Notes: generated from the letters alone by a model not told the origin. A stretch of DNA of 64,000 nt from Arcticibacterium luteifluviistationis (GCF_003258705.1 NZ_CP029480.1:4216001-4280000); one strand, 5' to 3'; shown: positions 9,165 to 18,360, counted from the first letter of the stretch. A program made the numbers and translations.

Positions 9165-9863
9165 ATGGAAAATCAATTAAAGATTTTACTAGCAGAAGAT
9201 GACCCTAATTTGGGAATGCTGCTTCAGGAGTATCTTTCTTCAAAGGGCTATACGGTAGAGCTAGCTAGAGACGGAAATGAGGGTTTAGATTTATTTTTAA
9301 ACACTGGTGGTTTTGATTTATGTCTTTTGGATGTCATGATGCCCAAAAAGGACGGATTTTCTTTAGCGAAAGAAATAAGACTGAAAGATGAGCATGTGCC
9401 TATTATTTTTCTGACAGCAAAGTCAATGAAAGAGGATACCATTCAAGGCTTTAAAAGTGGGGCAGATGATTATATGACAAAGCCATTTAGTATGGAGGAG
9501 CTATTGATGAGAATAGCGGCCATTCTTAGGCGTGTGAATAAACAGGAGCCGGAAGATGCCCCAATAGAGTTTACTATTGGCCCGTATTCTTTTAATACTA
9601 TTGATTTGAAATTGACCTTAAATGGAGGGGAATCAAAGAAGTTGACGACAAAAGAATCTGAGCTATTAAAATTGTTTTGTCAAAATCAAAATAAGCCTGT
9701 AAGTAGGAGTTATGCATTGAAATTGATTTGGGGAGACGACTCCTATTTTAATGCACGGTCTATGGATGTTTACATTACCAAACTTCGGAAACATCTTAAG
9801 GCAGATGAGAACATTAAAATCCTAAATCTTCACGGAGAAGGTTTTAAGTTAATAACAGGTTGA
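9165..9863 (+). CDS. OmpR-family response regulator (RprY-like)
   Basis: A 232-residue regulator with a receiver domain (acidic pair in LLAEDDPNLG, phospho-acceptor Asp56 in LCLLDVMMPKKDGF, conserved Thr in IIFLTAKS and Lys in DDYMTKPFS) and a C-terminal winged-helix DNA-binding domain (LTTKESELLKLF, then RSMDVYITKLRKHL). It is cotranscribed with the preceding sensor kinase. RprY-like regulators are the closest family in Bacteroidota. Targets are unknown; the mreBCD operon starts 145 bases downstream. Confidence 0.92.
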   Translation: MENQLKILLAEDDPNLGMLLQEYLSSKGYTVELARDGNEGLDLFLNTGGFDLCLLDVMMPKKDGFSLAKEIRLKDEHVPIIFLTAKSMKEDTIQGFKSGADDYMTKPFSMEELLMRIAAILRRVNKQEPEDAPIEFTIGPYSFNTIDLKLTLNGGESKKLTTKESELLKLFCQNQNKPVSRSYALKLIWGDDSYFNARSMDVYITKLRKHLKADENIKILNLHGEGFKLITG

Positions 9864-9961
9864 TAAAGAGTATTATAGGTATTTCAGAAGAACTTTGAGC
9901 TCCCTAATAAAACTAAGGAAGAAAAATCCATAGCCAAAGAAAATTTTGCAAATAATAATCG

Positions 9962-9969
9962 TAAATTTG
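9962..9969 (+). promoter_or_regulatory. Putative -7 element of the mreB operon
   Basis: TAAATTTG matches TAnnTTTG and lies about 40 bases before the mreB ATG. No TTG sits at the right spacing upstream, so support is partial. Confidence 0.35.
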
Positions 9970-10008
9970 CATCCATTATTTCCATATTTTTAAGAATTAA
10001 CTCTTCGG

Positions 10009-11040
10009 ATGGCAGGACTATTTAGCTTTCTTACTAGCGACATCGCAATTGATTTGGGTACAGCGAATACCCTTATTATTCACAAAGACAAAATTGTGGT
10101 GGATGAACCTTCCATAATTGCCTTAGATAAGGTAAGCGGGAAAGTCTTGGCTATTGGTCATAAAGCCATGCAAATGCATGAAAAGACTAACGAAAATATC
10201 AAGACTATTAGGCCTCTTAAAGATGGTGTAATTGCTGACTTTACAGCGGCGGAATTGATGATTCGAGGAATGATTAAAATGATTGACTCTGGAAAGAGTT
10301 GGTTCTTTTCTCCATCGCACAGAATGGTAGTTTGTATTCCTTCTGGAATTACTGAAGTTGAAAAACGTGCAGTAAAAGATTCTTGTGAGCACGCTGGTGC
10401 CAAAGAAGTTTATATGGTTCATGAGCCAATAGCAGCAGCAGTTGGTATTGGAATAGATATAGAGCAGCCTAACGGCTCCATGATTGTAGATATCGGAGGT
10501 GGAACTACTGAGATTGCTGTAATTGCTCTTTCAGGAATAGTTTGTGAAGCTTCGGTAAGAATTGCTGGAGACCTTTTTACTAGAGACATTGTAGATTATA
10601 TGCGTAGAGAGCACAATCTTTTGATTGGTGAGCGTTCTGCGGAATCTATTAAAATACAAGTTGGAGCAGCATTGCCAGACTTGGACGACGCACCAGCGGA
10701 TATCGAAATCAGAGGTAGAGATTTAATGACAGGAATCCCTAAAGAGATTAAGGTAACTTATAGTGAGATAGCATACGCTTTAGATAAGTCAATTTCAAAA
10801 ATTGAAGAGGCTATAATGAGAGCCTTAGAAATGTCTCCACCAGAGCTTTCTGCTGATATTTTTGAAAATGGAATTTTCCTTACAGGTGGAGGTGCATTAC
10901 TTCATGGTCTAGACAAGAGGTTGGAGCTTAAAACTAAGCTTCCTATTCATGTGGCAGAAGACCCGCTTAAGGCGGTTGTAAGAGGAACGGGTGAGATTCT
11001 TAAGAATATTGAGAAGTTTCAGGCTGTTTTAGTTCATTAA
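10009..11040 (+). CDS. mreB: Rod shape-determining protein MreB
   Basis: A bacterial actin of 343 residues, the normal MreB length. It carries the phosphate-1 motif SDIAIDLGTANTLI, phosphate-2 MIVDIGGGTTEIAVIAL and adenosine-site FLTGGGALLHGLD. It polymerises under the inner membrane and guides lateral wall synthesis. It heads a plus-strand operon: mreC starts 29 bases downstream and mreD overlaps mreC. MreB predicts a rod-shaped or filamentous cell. Confidence 0.97.
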   Translation: MAGLFSFLTSDIAIDLGTANTLIIHKDKIVVDEPSIIALDKVSGKVLAIGHKAMQMHEKTNENIKTIRPLKDGVIADFTAAELMIRGMIKMIDSGKSWFFSPSHRMVVCIPSGITEVEKRAVKDSCEHAGAKEVYMVHEPIAAAVGIGIDIEQPNGSMIVDIGGGTTEIAVIALSGIVCEASVRIAGDLFTRDIVDYMRREHNLLIGERSAESIKIQVGAALPDLDDAPADIEIRGRDLMTGIPKEIKVTYSEIAYALDKSISKIEEAIMRALEMSPPELSADIFENGIFLTGGGALLHGLDKRLELKTKLPIHVAEDPLKAVVRGTGEILKNIEKFQAVLVH

Positions 11041-11069
11041 GAATTTATCATTTGAGCATTTAACTTTTT

Positions 11070-11924
11070 ATGTCTCAATTACTTGGGCTTTTAAACAGAG
11101 CCAAATACTTTTTTTTATTCCTGTTTTTGGAGATTATTTCCTTTGCATTGATTCGTAAGAATAATTTGCAATGGGATGTCAATGTCTTTAATTCAACTAA
11201 TGCTGTTGCGGCCAACACTATGGCTGCTACTTATAAAGCAAAGGAATATCTGTATTTGAAAGAGGAAAACTTAAGCTTGGCAAATGAAAATCTCTCTTTA
11301 AGAGAGAAGGTTGTAGCTTTTGAGCAAGGTGAAGGGAGGCCAGACAGCTTCTATAAGGTTGATTCCATTTATGCGGAGAGGTTTGACTTTCAGGTAGCAA
11401 AAGTGATTAACAGCACTACGGCAAGAAATAAGAATTATATCACCATTGACAAAGGCCTTTTAGACGGCATTGAGCCAGGTATGGGCGTGATGGGGCCAAG
11501 AGGGGTAGTTGGTCAAGTGATGTCTTGTAGTCAACATTTCTCCAGAATTTATAGTATCCTTCATGATGACTTTAGAGTTTCGTCTGAAGTAATTAACCAA
11601 AATTTAAGAGAATCAGGTCAAACTGCTTTAGGTCTGGCTATGTGGAACGGTCTTTCTCATGATGTGGTGAAGCTTGGTACTATTGATAAATTTAAGAAAG
11701 TAGCAGTTGGCGATAGTGTTGTAACTTCTTCTCAAAACTTAATTTTCCCGCCAAATATACTTGTGGGTAAAATCAAAAATGTTTCTACGCCTGATAATGG
11801 AGCTTTTCATGATTTAGATGTGACGTTGGCTACAGACTTTGGTGGTTTAACTTATGTCTATGTGGTTAGCAATAGACTGGTGGATGAGCAATTAAACTTA
11901 GAAAGGGAGGACGAGAATGAATAG
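11070..11924 (+). CDS. mreC: Rod shape-determining protein MreC
   Basis: A 284-residue protein with one N-terminal membrane segment (about residues 12-28), a coiled coil (about 55-90, LKEENLSLANENLSLREK) and the periplasmic double beta-barrel of MreC (KGLLDGIEPGMGVMGPRGVV, then SILHDDFRVS). MreC links MreB to the wall-elongation enzymes PBP2 and RodA. Its 3' end overlaps the mreD start by 8 bases, which suggests translational coupling. Confidence 0.94.
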   Translation: MSQLLGLLNRAKYFFLFLFLEIISFALIRKNNLQWDVNVFNSTNAVAANTMAATYKAKEYLYLKEENLSLANENLSLREKVVAFEQGEGRPDSFYKVDSIYAERFDFQVAKVINSTTARNKNYITIDKGLLDGIEPGMGVMGPRGVVGQVMSCSQHFSRIYSILHDDFRVSSEVINQNLRESGQTALGLAMWNGLSHDVVKLGTIDKFKKVAVGDSVVTSSQNLIFPPNILVGKIKNVSTPDNGAFHDLDVTLATDFGGLTYVYVVSNRLVDEQLNLEREDENE

Positions 11925-12438
11925 TCAAAGTTTGATTAAGGCTGCATTAGTTATTATACTTTATCTGGCACTTCAGATTTTATTAGTACGTAATCTTGTG
12001 CTTTATGATGTAGCTTTTTGTTTCATCTATATTGTAGCTATATTATGGTTGCCAGGGGAAATGGATACGATATGGGTTATTCTGATTAGTTTTTTCATAG
12101 GTTTAACGGTTGATATCTTTTACAATACAGCAGGAGTGCATGCCGCTGCATGTACATTAATAGGTTTTTTAAGACGTGGTATACTGCTCTATTTTTTCCC
12201 TGCCAAGGGAATTGAAAATGACTTAAGTGTGACGCTTCCAGAGTTAGGGCATCAGCGTTACTTAGTTTACATTACTGTTTTGGTATTTATACACCATGTG
12301 GCATTATTCTTCATCGAGGCTGCGGGCACGCATTTATTTTTACATACGCTTCTAAAGATAGTCTCTAGTACAGTTTTCACTGTTTTGGTTATTTATTTAA
12401 GCAGTGTTTTTACTTCTAATTTATCTGTTCAGAGATAA
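11917..12438 (+). CDS. mreD: Rod shape-determining protein MreD
   Basis: A 173-residue integral membrane protein with about five hydrophobic helices, the usual size and make-up of MreD. The call rests on position after mreB-mreC and on the family pattern, because MreD sequences are poorly conserved. The stop codon shares a base with the next gene's start (TAATG), so the following hydrolase is probably translated by coupling. Confidence 0.88.
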   Translation: MNSQSLIKAALVIILYLALQILLVRNLVLYDVAFCFIYIVAILWLPGEMDTIWVILISFFIGLTVDIFYNTAGVHAAACTLIGFLRRGILLYFFPAKGIENDLSVTLPELGHQRYLVYITVLVFIHHVALFFIEAAGTHLFLHTLLKIVSSTVFTVLVIYLSSVFTSNLSVQR

Positions 12439-13628
12439 TGCTCTTAAAGCTTTTTTATTCTTTACTTCTTTTCTCATTTCTCTTTTGTTCATGCGATTCC
12501 AGTTCAGGAAAGCAAGCGATAGACAATTCTGTGAATGAAGAGCTGCTTAAGCAGCAAAAAAATGATTCTATTAGGATAGCGATATCGGCTTCAAAGAAAG
12601 AAGACGAGCTAAGAGCTTTTGTTAACGGAAAGGTTAGGAAGGGTTTTAATGGTAGTATTTTAGTAGCCCAAAGTGGGGTAGTTTTATGTGATACGTCAAT
12701 AGGCTTTGCCAGCTTTGAAGATTCTATTCGTATAAGTGATGAAACTCCTTTTCAGCTCGCTTCTTTGTCAAAGACTTTTACTTCGGTAGCTGTGATGCAG
12801 TTGGTGGAGAAAGGAAAGCTAAGTTTAGACTTAACGGTTAAGGATTACTATCCAAACTTTCCTTATGAGGGAGTAACACTTCGGAGTTTGTTAAGCCACA
12901 GGTCTGGCCTTCCTTATTATGAGTATAATTTTGATTTGAAGGCTAGAAAGGAAAAGATTTATCCCGATAATCAAATGTTATTAGATTGGTTTAGTAAAGC
13001 CGATCCATCTCCAAAGGCTTTTAATTTACCTGATCACTATTTTTCATACAATAACACAAATTTTGCTATTCTAGCAGCAATTGTAGAAAAGGCCTCTGGT
13101 TTAAGTTTTAAGGATTATTTGAAGAAGGAGATTTTTGCTCCTTTGGGAATGTCACATTCTTACTTTGCATCAGAGTTGAAGGATTCAACTAACCGGACTT
13201 TTGGGTATCAGAATAGAAAAAGGATTCCGTTTGACATTTATGATAACATAGGTGGAGATAAAGGAGTTTTTTCAACTACGCAAGATTTGTTGAAATGGTA
13301 TAAAGCCCTTAGGTCTGAGACGATTTTGAAGAAAGAGACCTTACGTGAAATCTATACACCGAGGAGTTTTGAATTTCCAGGTTTAAGAAATTATGGATAT
13401 GGTTTTAGGCTGTGGGTGAATGATAAGCAGCAAACTGATTATATTTATCACACGGGATGGTGGAAAGGATATAACACTATTATGTTTTTTGATTTGAGGG
13501 AAGATTTTGTGATTATATTGCTGAGCAATAGATATAATAGAGATGTTTATCATATTAAAGATGTAATTGATATTCTCCATGATGGAGAAAAGAAAACAAC
13601 TGTAGAAGAGAATATTCTTGACGAATAA
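12438..13628 (+). CDS. Serine hydrolase of the beta-lactamase/PBP4* family, lipoprotein
   Basis: A 396-residue class C beta-lactamase-fold protein. The N-terminus (MLLKLFYSLLLFSFLFCSC) is a lipoprotein signal with candidate Cys17 or Cys19. All three catalytic motifs are visible: SxxK at residues 109-112 (SLSK in PFQLASLSKTF), YxN (FSYNNTNF) and HTG (YHTGWWKGY). The family includes AmpC-like beta-lactamases, DD-peptidases and esterases, so the substrate is uncertain. Its start shares one base with the mreD stop, in the place where many Bacteroidota carry mrdA (PBP2), which suggests a wall-related role. That role is inference. Confidence 0.85.
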   Translation: MLLKLFYSLLLFSFLFCSCDSSSGKQAIDNSVNEELLKQQKNDSIRIAISASKKEDELRAFVNGKVRKGFNGSILVAQSGVVLCDTSIGFASFEDSIRISDETPFQLASLSKTFTSVAVMQLVEKGKLSLDLTVKDYYPNFPYEGVTLRSLLSHRSGLPYYEYNFDLKARKEKIYPDNQMLLDWFSKADPSPKAFNLPDHYFSYNNTNFAILAAIVEKASGLSFKDYLKKEIFAPLGMSHSYFASELKDSTNRTFGYQNRKRIPFDIYDNIGGDKGVFSTTQDLLKWYKALRSETILKKETLREIYTPRSFEFPGLRNYGYGFRLWVNDKQQTDYIYHTGWWKGYNTIMFFDLREDFVIILLSNRYNRDVYHIKDVIDILHDGEKKTTVEENILDE

Positions 13629-13670
13629 GTATTTGTATTTTTGTGTGAAATTTTAAGACTTTAATTCGAT

Positions 13671-14993
13671 ATGAAAAAGATAGTACTCCTTATAGCGGCA
13701 TGTTATGTGTTGGTGGCTTGTGAAAGAAAAACACCAGAGGAATATGGTCAGATAACCAATAACCCAGAATACTTACATGACGCCATTGATAAGTTAACGG
13801 ATGTTATAATTCACGATATTTTCTCGCCACCTGTAGCTAGTAGAATTTACTCGTACTGTACGCTTGCATCTTATGAAGCTATGGTGCACTCAGATGATAG
13901 GTTTGTTAGTATGGCGGGGCAGTTTAATGGTTTTGATAATGTGCCACAACCTGTAGAAGGAGAGGAGTATTGTTATCCATTGGCAAGTATAAAAGCTTTG
14001 CTTTTAGTGGCAAAAAGTCAAACGTTCACTATAGATAAGTATAATGAGTACGAAGAGAAGTTGTACAAAGACTTTGAAGAGGCTGGAGTACCTTCTGATG
14101 TATATGATAGGTCTTTGGAATATGGAGAGGCTATTGCAAACCATGTTATGGAGTATGCCAAGGGTGATAATTATCCACAAACCCGTGGTTTAAGGTATAC
14201 GGTTAAAAATGAGCCAGGTTTATGGGTGCCAACACCGCCGCAATATGGCGATGCCATGGAGCCTTACTGGGAAACTATTAGATTGTTAGCTTTAGATTCT
14301 GCAGATCAATTTGCACCGCCACCACCAGCTTTTTATAGTTTAGATAAGTCTAGTCTTTTCTGGAAGGAATTGATGGAGGTTTATGACATTTCAAAAAATA
14401 AAACGGAAGAGCAGGAGAGCATGGCTTGGTTCTGGGATGATAATGCTTTTGTGATGAATGTGCAGGGGCATGTGATGTTTGCTAATAAAAAGATGACACC
14501 CGGTGGTCATTGGTTGGCTATTGCTAAAACAGGATTGAAAGGACAGAAAAAGTCAACAATGGAGTCTGTTGAGACTTATTTAATGGTTTCAACCGCTCTT
14601 CATGAAGCTTTTATTAGTAGTTGGAAAGAAAAGTATAGGAGTGAGAAGATTAGACCAGAAACGGTAATTAATGCCGAGTTCGATTCGGACTGGGTCCCTT
14701 ATTTACAAACGCCGCCTTTTCCGGAGTATGCGAGTGGACATAGCACTATTTCCGCTGCTTCTGCTGAAATCATGACAGGTTTGTTAGGTGATAATTATGC
14801 TTTTACTGACTCTACAGAGTTTGCTTATGGCCACGGTGTGAAATCTTTTCCATCTTTTAGGGAGGCGGCTACGGCGTGTTCTTATAGTAGAATGTACGGT
14901 GGAATTCATTATAGGTCTGGCTGTGAAGAAGGGCAGGCTGCAGGTATCAAGATAGGGCAGTACTTATTGGAAAAGATAAAAACGCGAAAGTAA
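13671..14993 (+). CDS. PAP2/vanadium haloperoxidase-like lipoprotein
   Basis: A 440-residue lipoprotein (lipobox LVAC, Cys17) with the three-part acid phosphatase/haloperoxidase signature: K-x6-RP (KYRSEKIRP), a PSGH-type motif in the form ASGH (YASGHSTISAASAE), and SR-x5-H (SRMYGGIHYRSG). The third motif has Gly where phosphatases usually have Asp. This is the Bacteroidota branch of vanadium-dependent haloperoxidase-like proteins, whose chemistry is mostly untested; phosphatase activity is an alternative. It lies 42 bases after the mre-linked hydrolase and may belong to that transcript. Confidence 0.8.
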   Translation: MKKIVLLIAACYVLVACERKTPEEYGQITNNPEYLHDAIDKLTDVIIHDIFSPPVASRIYSYCTLASYEAMVHSDDRFVSMAGQFNGFDNVPQPVEGEEYCYPLASIKALLLVAKSQTFTIDKYNEYEEKLYKDFEEAGVPSDVYDRSLEYGEAIANHVMEYAKGDNYPQTRGLRYTVKNEPGLWVPTPPQYGDAMEPYWETIRLLALDSADQFAPPPPAFYSLDKSSLFWKELMEVYDISKNKTEEQESMAWFWDDNAFVMNVQGHVMFANKKMTPGGHWLAIAKTGLKGQKKSTMESVETYLMVSTALHEAFISSWKEKYRSEKIRPETVINAEFDSDWVPYLQTPPFPEYASGHSTISAASAEIMTGLLGDNYAFTDSTEFAYGHGVKSFPSFREAATACSYSRMYGGIHYRSGCEEGQAAGIKIGQYLLEKIKTRK

Positions 14994-15014
14994 TACTAGT
15001 TAATAGGATAGAAT

Positions 15015-15046
15015 TACCCTGCCATTTTGTGGTGGGGTATTTTTTT
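15015..15046 (+). terminator. Intrinsic terminator after the PAP2-like gene
   Basis: A 10-bp stem (TACCCTGCCA with TGGTGGGGTA, two G-U pairs) with loop TTTTG is followed by seven T residues. It ends the mre-region transcript. Confidence 0.8.
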
Positions 15047-15195
15047 GCCCAGCTGTGTCGGACAAGATGGCATGCCTTTGTGCATGGTTTATTAAACAAT
15101 CAAGACATAATGGCTGTTATTTTTGATTGGAACAAGAATTGTTGAGTATTATGGGAATTGTGAAAAATAATTTTAAATATATCAACAGTAATAAT

Positions 15196-15636
15196 ATGAA
15201 CACTTTAGTAAAATCTTTCAGACCAGTAGGTAACTATCCAGGACTATTTAATACACTTTTTAATGACGGTGAAATTTTCAATGAAAGTCGTCAAAGGCAA
15301 TCTACGCCAGCCGCGAATGTTTCAGAGTCGGACGAGGCTTTTAAAATAGAATTGGCAGCACCTGGATTTAAGAAGGAGGACTTCAAGGTCAATGTAGATG
15401 GTAAGAATTTGAAGATTTCAACTGTTAATGCCGAAGAAGAACAAGAAGAGGAGTCAAAAGAGACGTATCTTAGAAAAGAATTTAGTTTCTCGTCTTTTGA
15501 AAGATTGTTTTATTTGCCTAAGTCGGTAGATGTTGACAAAATTGAAGCATCGTATATTGATGGGATTTTGAACCTTTCTTTACCGAAAAGGGAAGAAGCC
15601 AAGCCTAAAGAGCCAAGGTTAATTAATGTAGGATAG
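15196..15636 (+). CDS. Small heat shock protein, Hsp20/alpha-crystallin family
   Basis: A 146-residue protein if started at the ATG at 15196 (MNTLVKSFRPV); a TTG at 15127 gives a longer but unlikely form whose start overlaps a promoter-like TATTTTTG (15118-15125). The alpha-crystallin domain spans about residues 40-135 (ESDEAFKIELAAPGFKKEDF ... SYIDGILNLSLPK). The C-terminal I/L-x-I/V anchor appears as LINVG. It is an ATP-independent holdase for unfolded proteins. It stands between two terminators as its own transcription unit. Confidence 0.93.
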   Translation: MNTLVKSFRPVGNYPGLFNTLFNDGEIFNESRQRQSTPAANVSESDEAFKIELAAPGFKKEDFKVNVDGKNLKISTVNAEEEQEEESKETYLRKEFSFSSFERLFYLPKSVDVDKIEASYIDGILNLSLPKREEAKPKEPRLINVG

Positions 15637-15648
15637 TGCTAAACTTAG

Positions 15649-15686
15649 GAAAAAGACGGCTTTGCTTATGCTAAGCCGTCTTTTTT
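15649..15686 (+). terminator. Intrinsic terminator after hsp20
   Basis: AAGACGGCTT (15653-15662) and AAGCCGTCTT (15673-15682) form a 10-bp stem followed by a T run. An A run precedes it, so it could also work on the minus strand. Confidence 0.9.
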
Positions 15687-15772
15687 GGGTAAGGGCCTGT
15701 TAAAGAATGTTAAGACTAGGTAGTGTGGTTGAATTTAAAGTGACTAGACTTCGTTTCTTAGGTACAAAAAAA

Positions 15773-15780
15773 TATTTTTG
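15773..15780 (+). promoter_or_regulatory. Putative -7 element of the degP-like gene
   Basis: TATTTTTG matches TAnnTTTG. TTC at 15750-15752 lies exactly 20 bases upstream in the -33 position, one base from TTG. Confidence 0.4.
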
Positions 15781-15816
15781 TAAGGATTTATTAAACCGAT
15801 ATCAGATTAAGCGTTT

Positions 15817-17349
15817 ATGAAAAGTAATTTAAAGATTGTATTAATAGCTGTAGCAAGTAGTGTTGCTACCGTAGTAGCTTTTAAATACTCGGGGTTGGAA
15901 GAGAGGGCTGTAATTATTAATGAAGCGGTTTCTTCAGATGCAGACACTAACTCCAAGCTGATAAACTTTGCCAATTTGCCCGCGTCTGCACCGGGTGATT
16001 TTACCTATGCTGCTAGCGTTTCTGCACCAGCGGTGGTACATATTAAGGCTACGTCGACAAGAGCCGTTAGGCAGCAGAGAATGCCGTCTATTTTTGATGA
16101 TTTCTTTGGCTTTGACGATAAAATGTTTGGGCAACCTCAAAATCAAGAACAACGCTCATCAGGCTCAGGAGTTATTATATCAAAAGATGGTTATATAGCA
16201 ACGAATAACCATGTAGTGGATGGAGCAGATGAATTAGAGGTGATAACTTATAATAAGAAAAGTTATATAGCTGAAGTAGTTGGCGTAGACCCGTCTACAG
16301 ATATAGCGGTTATAAAAATTACAGAAAAGGATCTGCCTAGTTTGACTTTTGCAAATTCTGATAATGTTAAAGTAGGAGAATGGGTTTTGGCGGTAGGTAA
16401 TCCATTTAACTTGGAATCTACAGTTACTGCAGGTATTATAAGTGCTATAGGTAGAGACATCAGTATTTTGGCTCGAGGGTATCAAGAAAGGTTTCAAAAA
16501 AGTGGAGAACAGGAGGATACGCCTATAGAGTCTTTTATACAAACGGATGCAGCTGTAAACCCTGGGAACAGTGGAGGAGCTTTGGTTAATTTGAGAGGAG
16601 AGTTGATTGGCATTAATACTGCAATTGCTTCCCCAAACGGAGCTTATGCTGGTTATGCTTTTGCGGTTCCTTCAGGAATTGTGAAAAAAGTTACCACTGA
16701 TCTAATTAAATTCGGTAACGTGCAACGTGGGTATTTAGGGGTTGTGCCGGTAGAGCTAGATAATAAGAATGCCAAGGAGTTTGATGTTAAAGTTTCCCAG
16801 GGGATTTATGTAAGTAAAACAACCGAAGACGGTGCTGCAAATATTGCTGGTATAGAACCAGGTGATGTTATTTTAAAAATTGATGGCTTAAAAATAATTT
16901 CTGAACCAAAGTTTAGAGAGATAATTGGAATTAAACGTCCTGGTGATAAAGTAAAGATTACGGTTAACCGTGAAGGCAAGGAAAAGGATTATACCGTTAC
17001 ATTGAGAAATAGAGATGGTGGTAAATCAATTATTAAAAAAGAGGAAGCCAAAAGTGTTTTATCTAAACTAGGAGTAAGCATTGAAGACATGTCTTCTGTA
17101 GAAAAAGAAGAATTAGGTGTTAGGAATGGCGTAAAAGTGGAGAAGGTTTTTGAGGCAGGAAGTATTGCCAGAGATACAGATATTAGAGCAGGTTTTATTA
17201 TTACCAGGGTTGGTAATGTTAAGGTAGACTCTAAAAAAGAATTTGACGCTGCTATAGAAGAGGCTGTTAAGAATAAGGAGGATGGAGTGCTTATTTGCGG
17301 AGTTTATAAGAGCGTTTCAAGAAACTTCTGTTACGGTTTAACGCTTTAA
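15817..17349 (+). CDS. Do/DegP-type periplasmic serine protease
   Basis: A 510-residue HtrA-family protein with an N-terminal signal or anchor (about residues 5-23), a trypsin-like domain and two PDZ domains. The catalytic triad is visible: His132 (NNHVVDG), Asp162 (STDIAVIKI) and Ser252 (NPGNSGGALVN). PDZ1 starts near the RGYLGVVPVEL stretch and contains AGIEPGDVILKIDG; PDZ2 contains RAGFIITRVGNVKV. It degrades or refolds damaged envelope proteins. Its neighbour Hsp20 is also a stress protein, but terminators separate them. Confidence 0.93.
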   Translation: MKSNLKIVLIAVASSVATVVAFKYSGLEERAVIINEAVSSDADTNSKLINFANLPASAPGDFTYAASVSAPAVVHIKATSTRAVRQQRMPSIFDDFFGFDDKMFGQPQNQEQRSSGSGVIISKDGYIATNNHVVDGADELEVITYNKKSYIAEVVGVDPSTDIAVIKITEKDLPSLTFANSDNVKVGEWVLAVGNPFNLESTVTAGIISAIGRDISILARGYQERFQKSGEQEDTPIESFIQTDAAVNPGNSGGALVNLRGELIGINTAIASPNGAYAGYAFAVPSGIVKKVTTDLIKFGNVQRGYLGVVPVELDNKNAKEFDVKVSQGIYVSKTTEDGAANIAGIEPGDVILKIDGLKIISEPKFREIIGIKRPGDKVKITVNREGKEKDYTVTLRNRDGGKSIIKKEEAKSVLSKLGVSIEDMSSVEKEELGVRNGVKVEKVFEAGSIARDTDIRAGFIITRVGNVKVDSKKEFDAAIEEAVKNKEDGVLICGVYKSVSRNFCYGLTL

Positions 17350-17376
17350 GATTTTAGTTTAAAATTCAGTTTATGG

Positions 17377-17406
17377 AATCCAGTTAGGCTTTGCCTGACT
17401 GGATTT
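17377..17406 (+). terminator. Intrinsic terminator after degP-like gene
   Basis: AATCCAGTTAGGC, loop TTT and GCCTGACTGGATT form a 13-bp stem with one G-U pair, followed by TT. The gene ends 28 bases upstream. Confidence 0.8.
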
Positions 17407-17433
17407 TGTGTTTGGTTCAGAGTAGAGAGCAAA

Positions 17434-17465
17434 TAAAAAAGCCATATCCAGAAGGATACGGCTTT
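17434..17465 (-). terminator. Intrinsic terminator of the rplM-rpsI-rpsB-tsf operon
   Basis: On the minus strand a stem of AAGCC, one mismatch and TATCC with its complement is followed by a run of T residues. It lies about 25 bases past the tsf stop. Confidence 0.8.
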
Positions 17466-17490
17466 CTCGTAAAACTATTAAAGAGGATTA

Positions 17491-18324
17491 TTATCCAATT
17501 ACAACGTGTACGTACGAAGTAATCTTTAAACCTTTTTGAGTCTTTTCTAATAACTGAGATATGTTCATTGAAGGGTCTTTAACAAAAGCCTGATTCAATA
17601 AAGTGTTCTCTTTGTAGAACTTGTTTAGTTTACCAAGAGCAATTTTTTCAAGCATTGCTTCTGGCTTACCTTCTTGACGAGCTTGATCTTTTCCAATCTC
17701 AATCTCTTTCTCAACGATAGTAGGGTCTACATCGTCTTTGTCAAGGCCTACTGGCTTCATTGCAACTATTTGCATAGCAACATCTCTGCCTAGTCCAGAT
17801 ACGTCAGCACCTTGAACATTTTCAAAAGATACTAATGCGGCAGCTTTGTTGTTAGAGTGAATGTATGCAACTACAGTTTCGCCTTCTACGTGCTTGTAAT
17901 CAGAAATAACTATTTTTTCACCAATCTTACCAATTAGTTCAGTAATGGCTTCACCAACTTTTCTTCCGTCTTCTAAGTTTAACTCAGACAAAGTATCAGC
18001 ATCTTTAGCATGGTGTTTTACACCAGCTTGTAACACTGCATTACCAAGAGTGCTAAAGTCTTCAACTTTAGATACAGGCTCGGTTTCACAAGCAAAAGCT
18101 AATACCTTAGCGGTTTTAGCACTGTCACTAACGTCAACCAATATAATACCTTCTGAAGTGGCGTTATCGGCTCTTTTAGCGGCTACTTTTTGGCCAGCCT
18201 TTCTTAAGAACTCTACTGCTTTATCAAAATCTCCTTCTGCTTCCACAAGGGCTTTTTTACAATCCATCATACCAGCACCTGTGGCCTGACGAAGTTTGTT
18301 TACATCTGCAGCTGTTATTTTCAT
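17491..18324 (-). CDS. tsf: Elongation factor Ts
   Basis: A 277-residue protein with the typical N-terminal UBA-like domain (VNKLRQATGAGMMDCKKALV) and coiled dimerisation region, the normal EF-Ts length. It recycles EF-Tu from the GDP to the GTP form. It is the last gene of the minus-strand order rplM-rpsI-rpsB-tsf. A strong hairpin lies between it and rpsB. Confidence 0.97.
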   Translation of the reverse strand: MKITAADVNKLRQATGAGMMDCKKALVEAEGDFDKAVEFLRKAGQKVAAKRADNATSEGIILVDVSDSAKTAKVLAFACETEPVSKVEDFSTLGNAVLQAGVKHHAKDADTLSELNLEDGRKVGEAITELIGKIGEKIVISDYKHVEGETVVAYIHSNNKAAALVSFENVQGADVSGLGRDVAMQIVAMKPVGLDKDDVDPTIVEKEIEIGKDQARQEGKPEAMLEKIALGKLNKFYKENTLLNQAFVKDPSMNISQLLEKTQKGLKITSYVHVVIG

Positions 18325-18360
18325 CTTGCTTTAAATATTTAATTATAAACTTTTAAAAGT

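Noticed and set aside
15127-15195. Longer Hsp20 from TTG 15127
   Set aside because: The TTG lies right next to a -7-like element and the added 23 residues are unlike small heat shock proteins.
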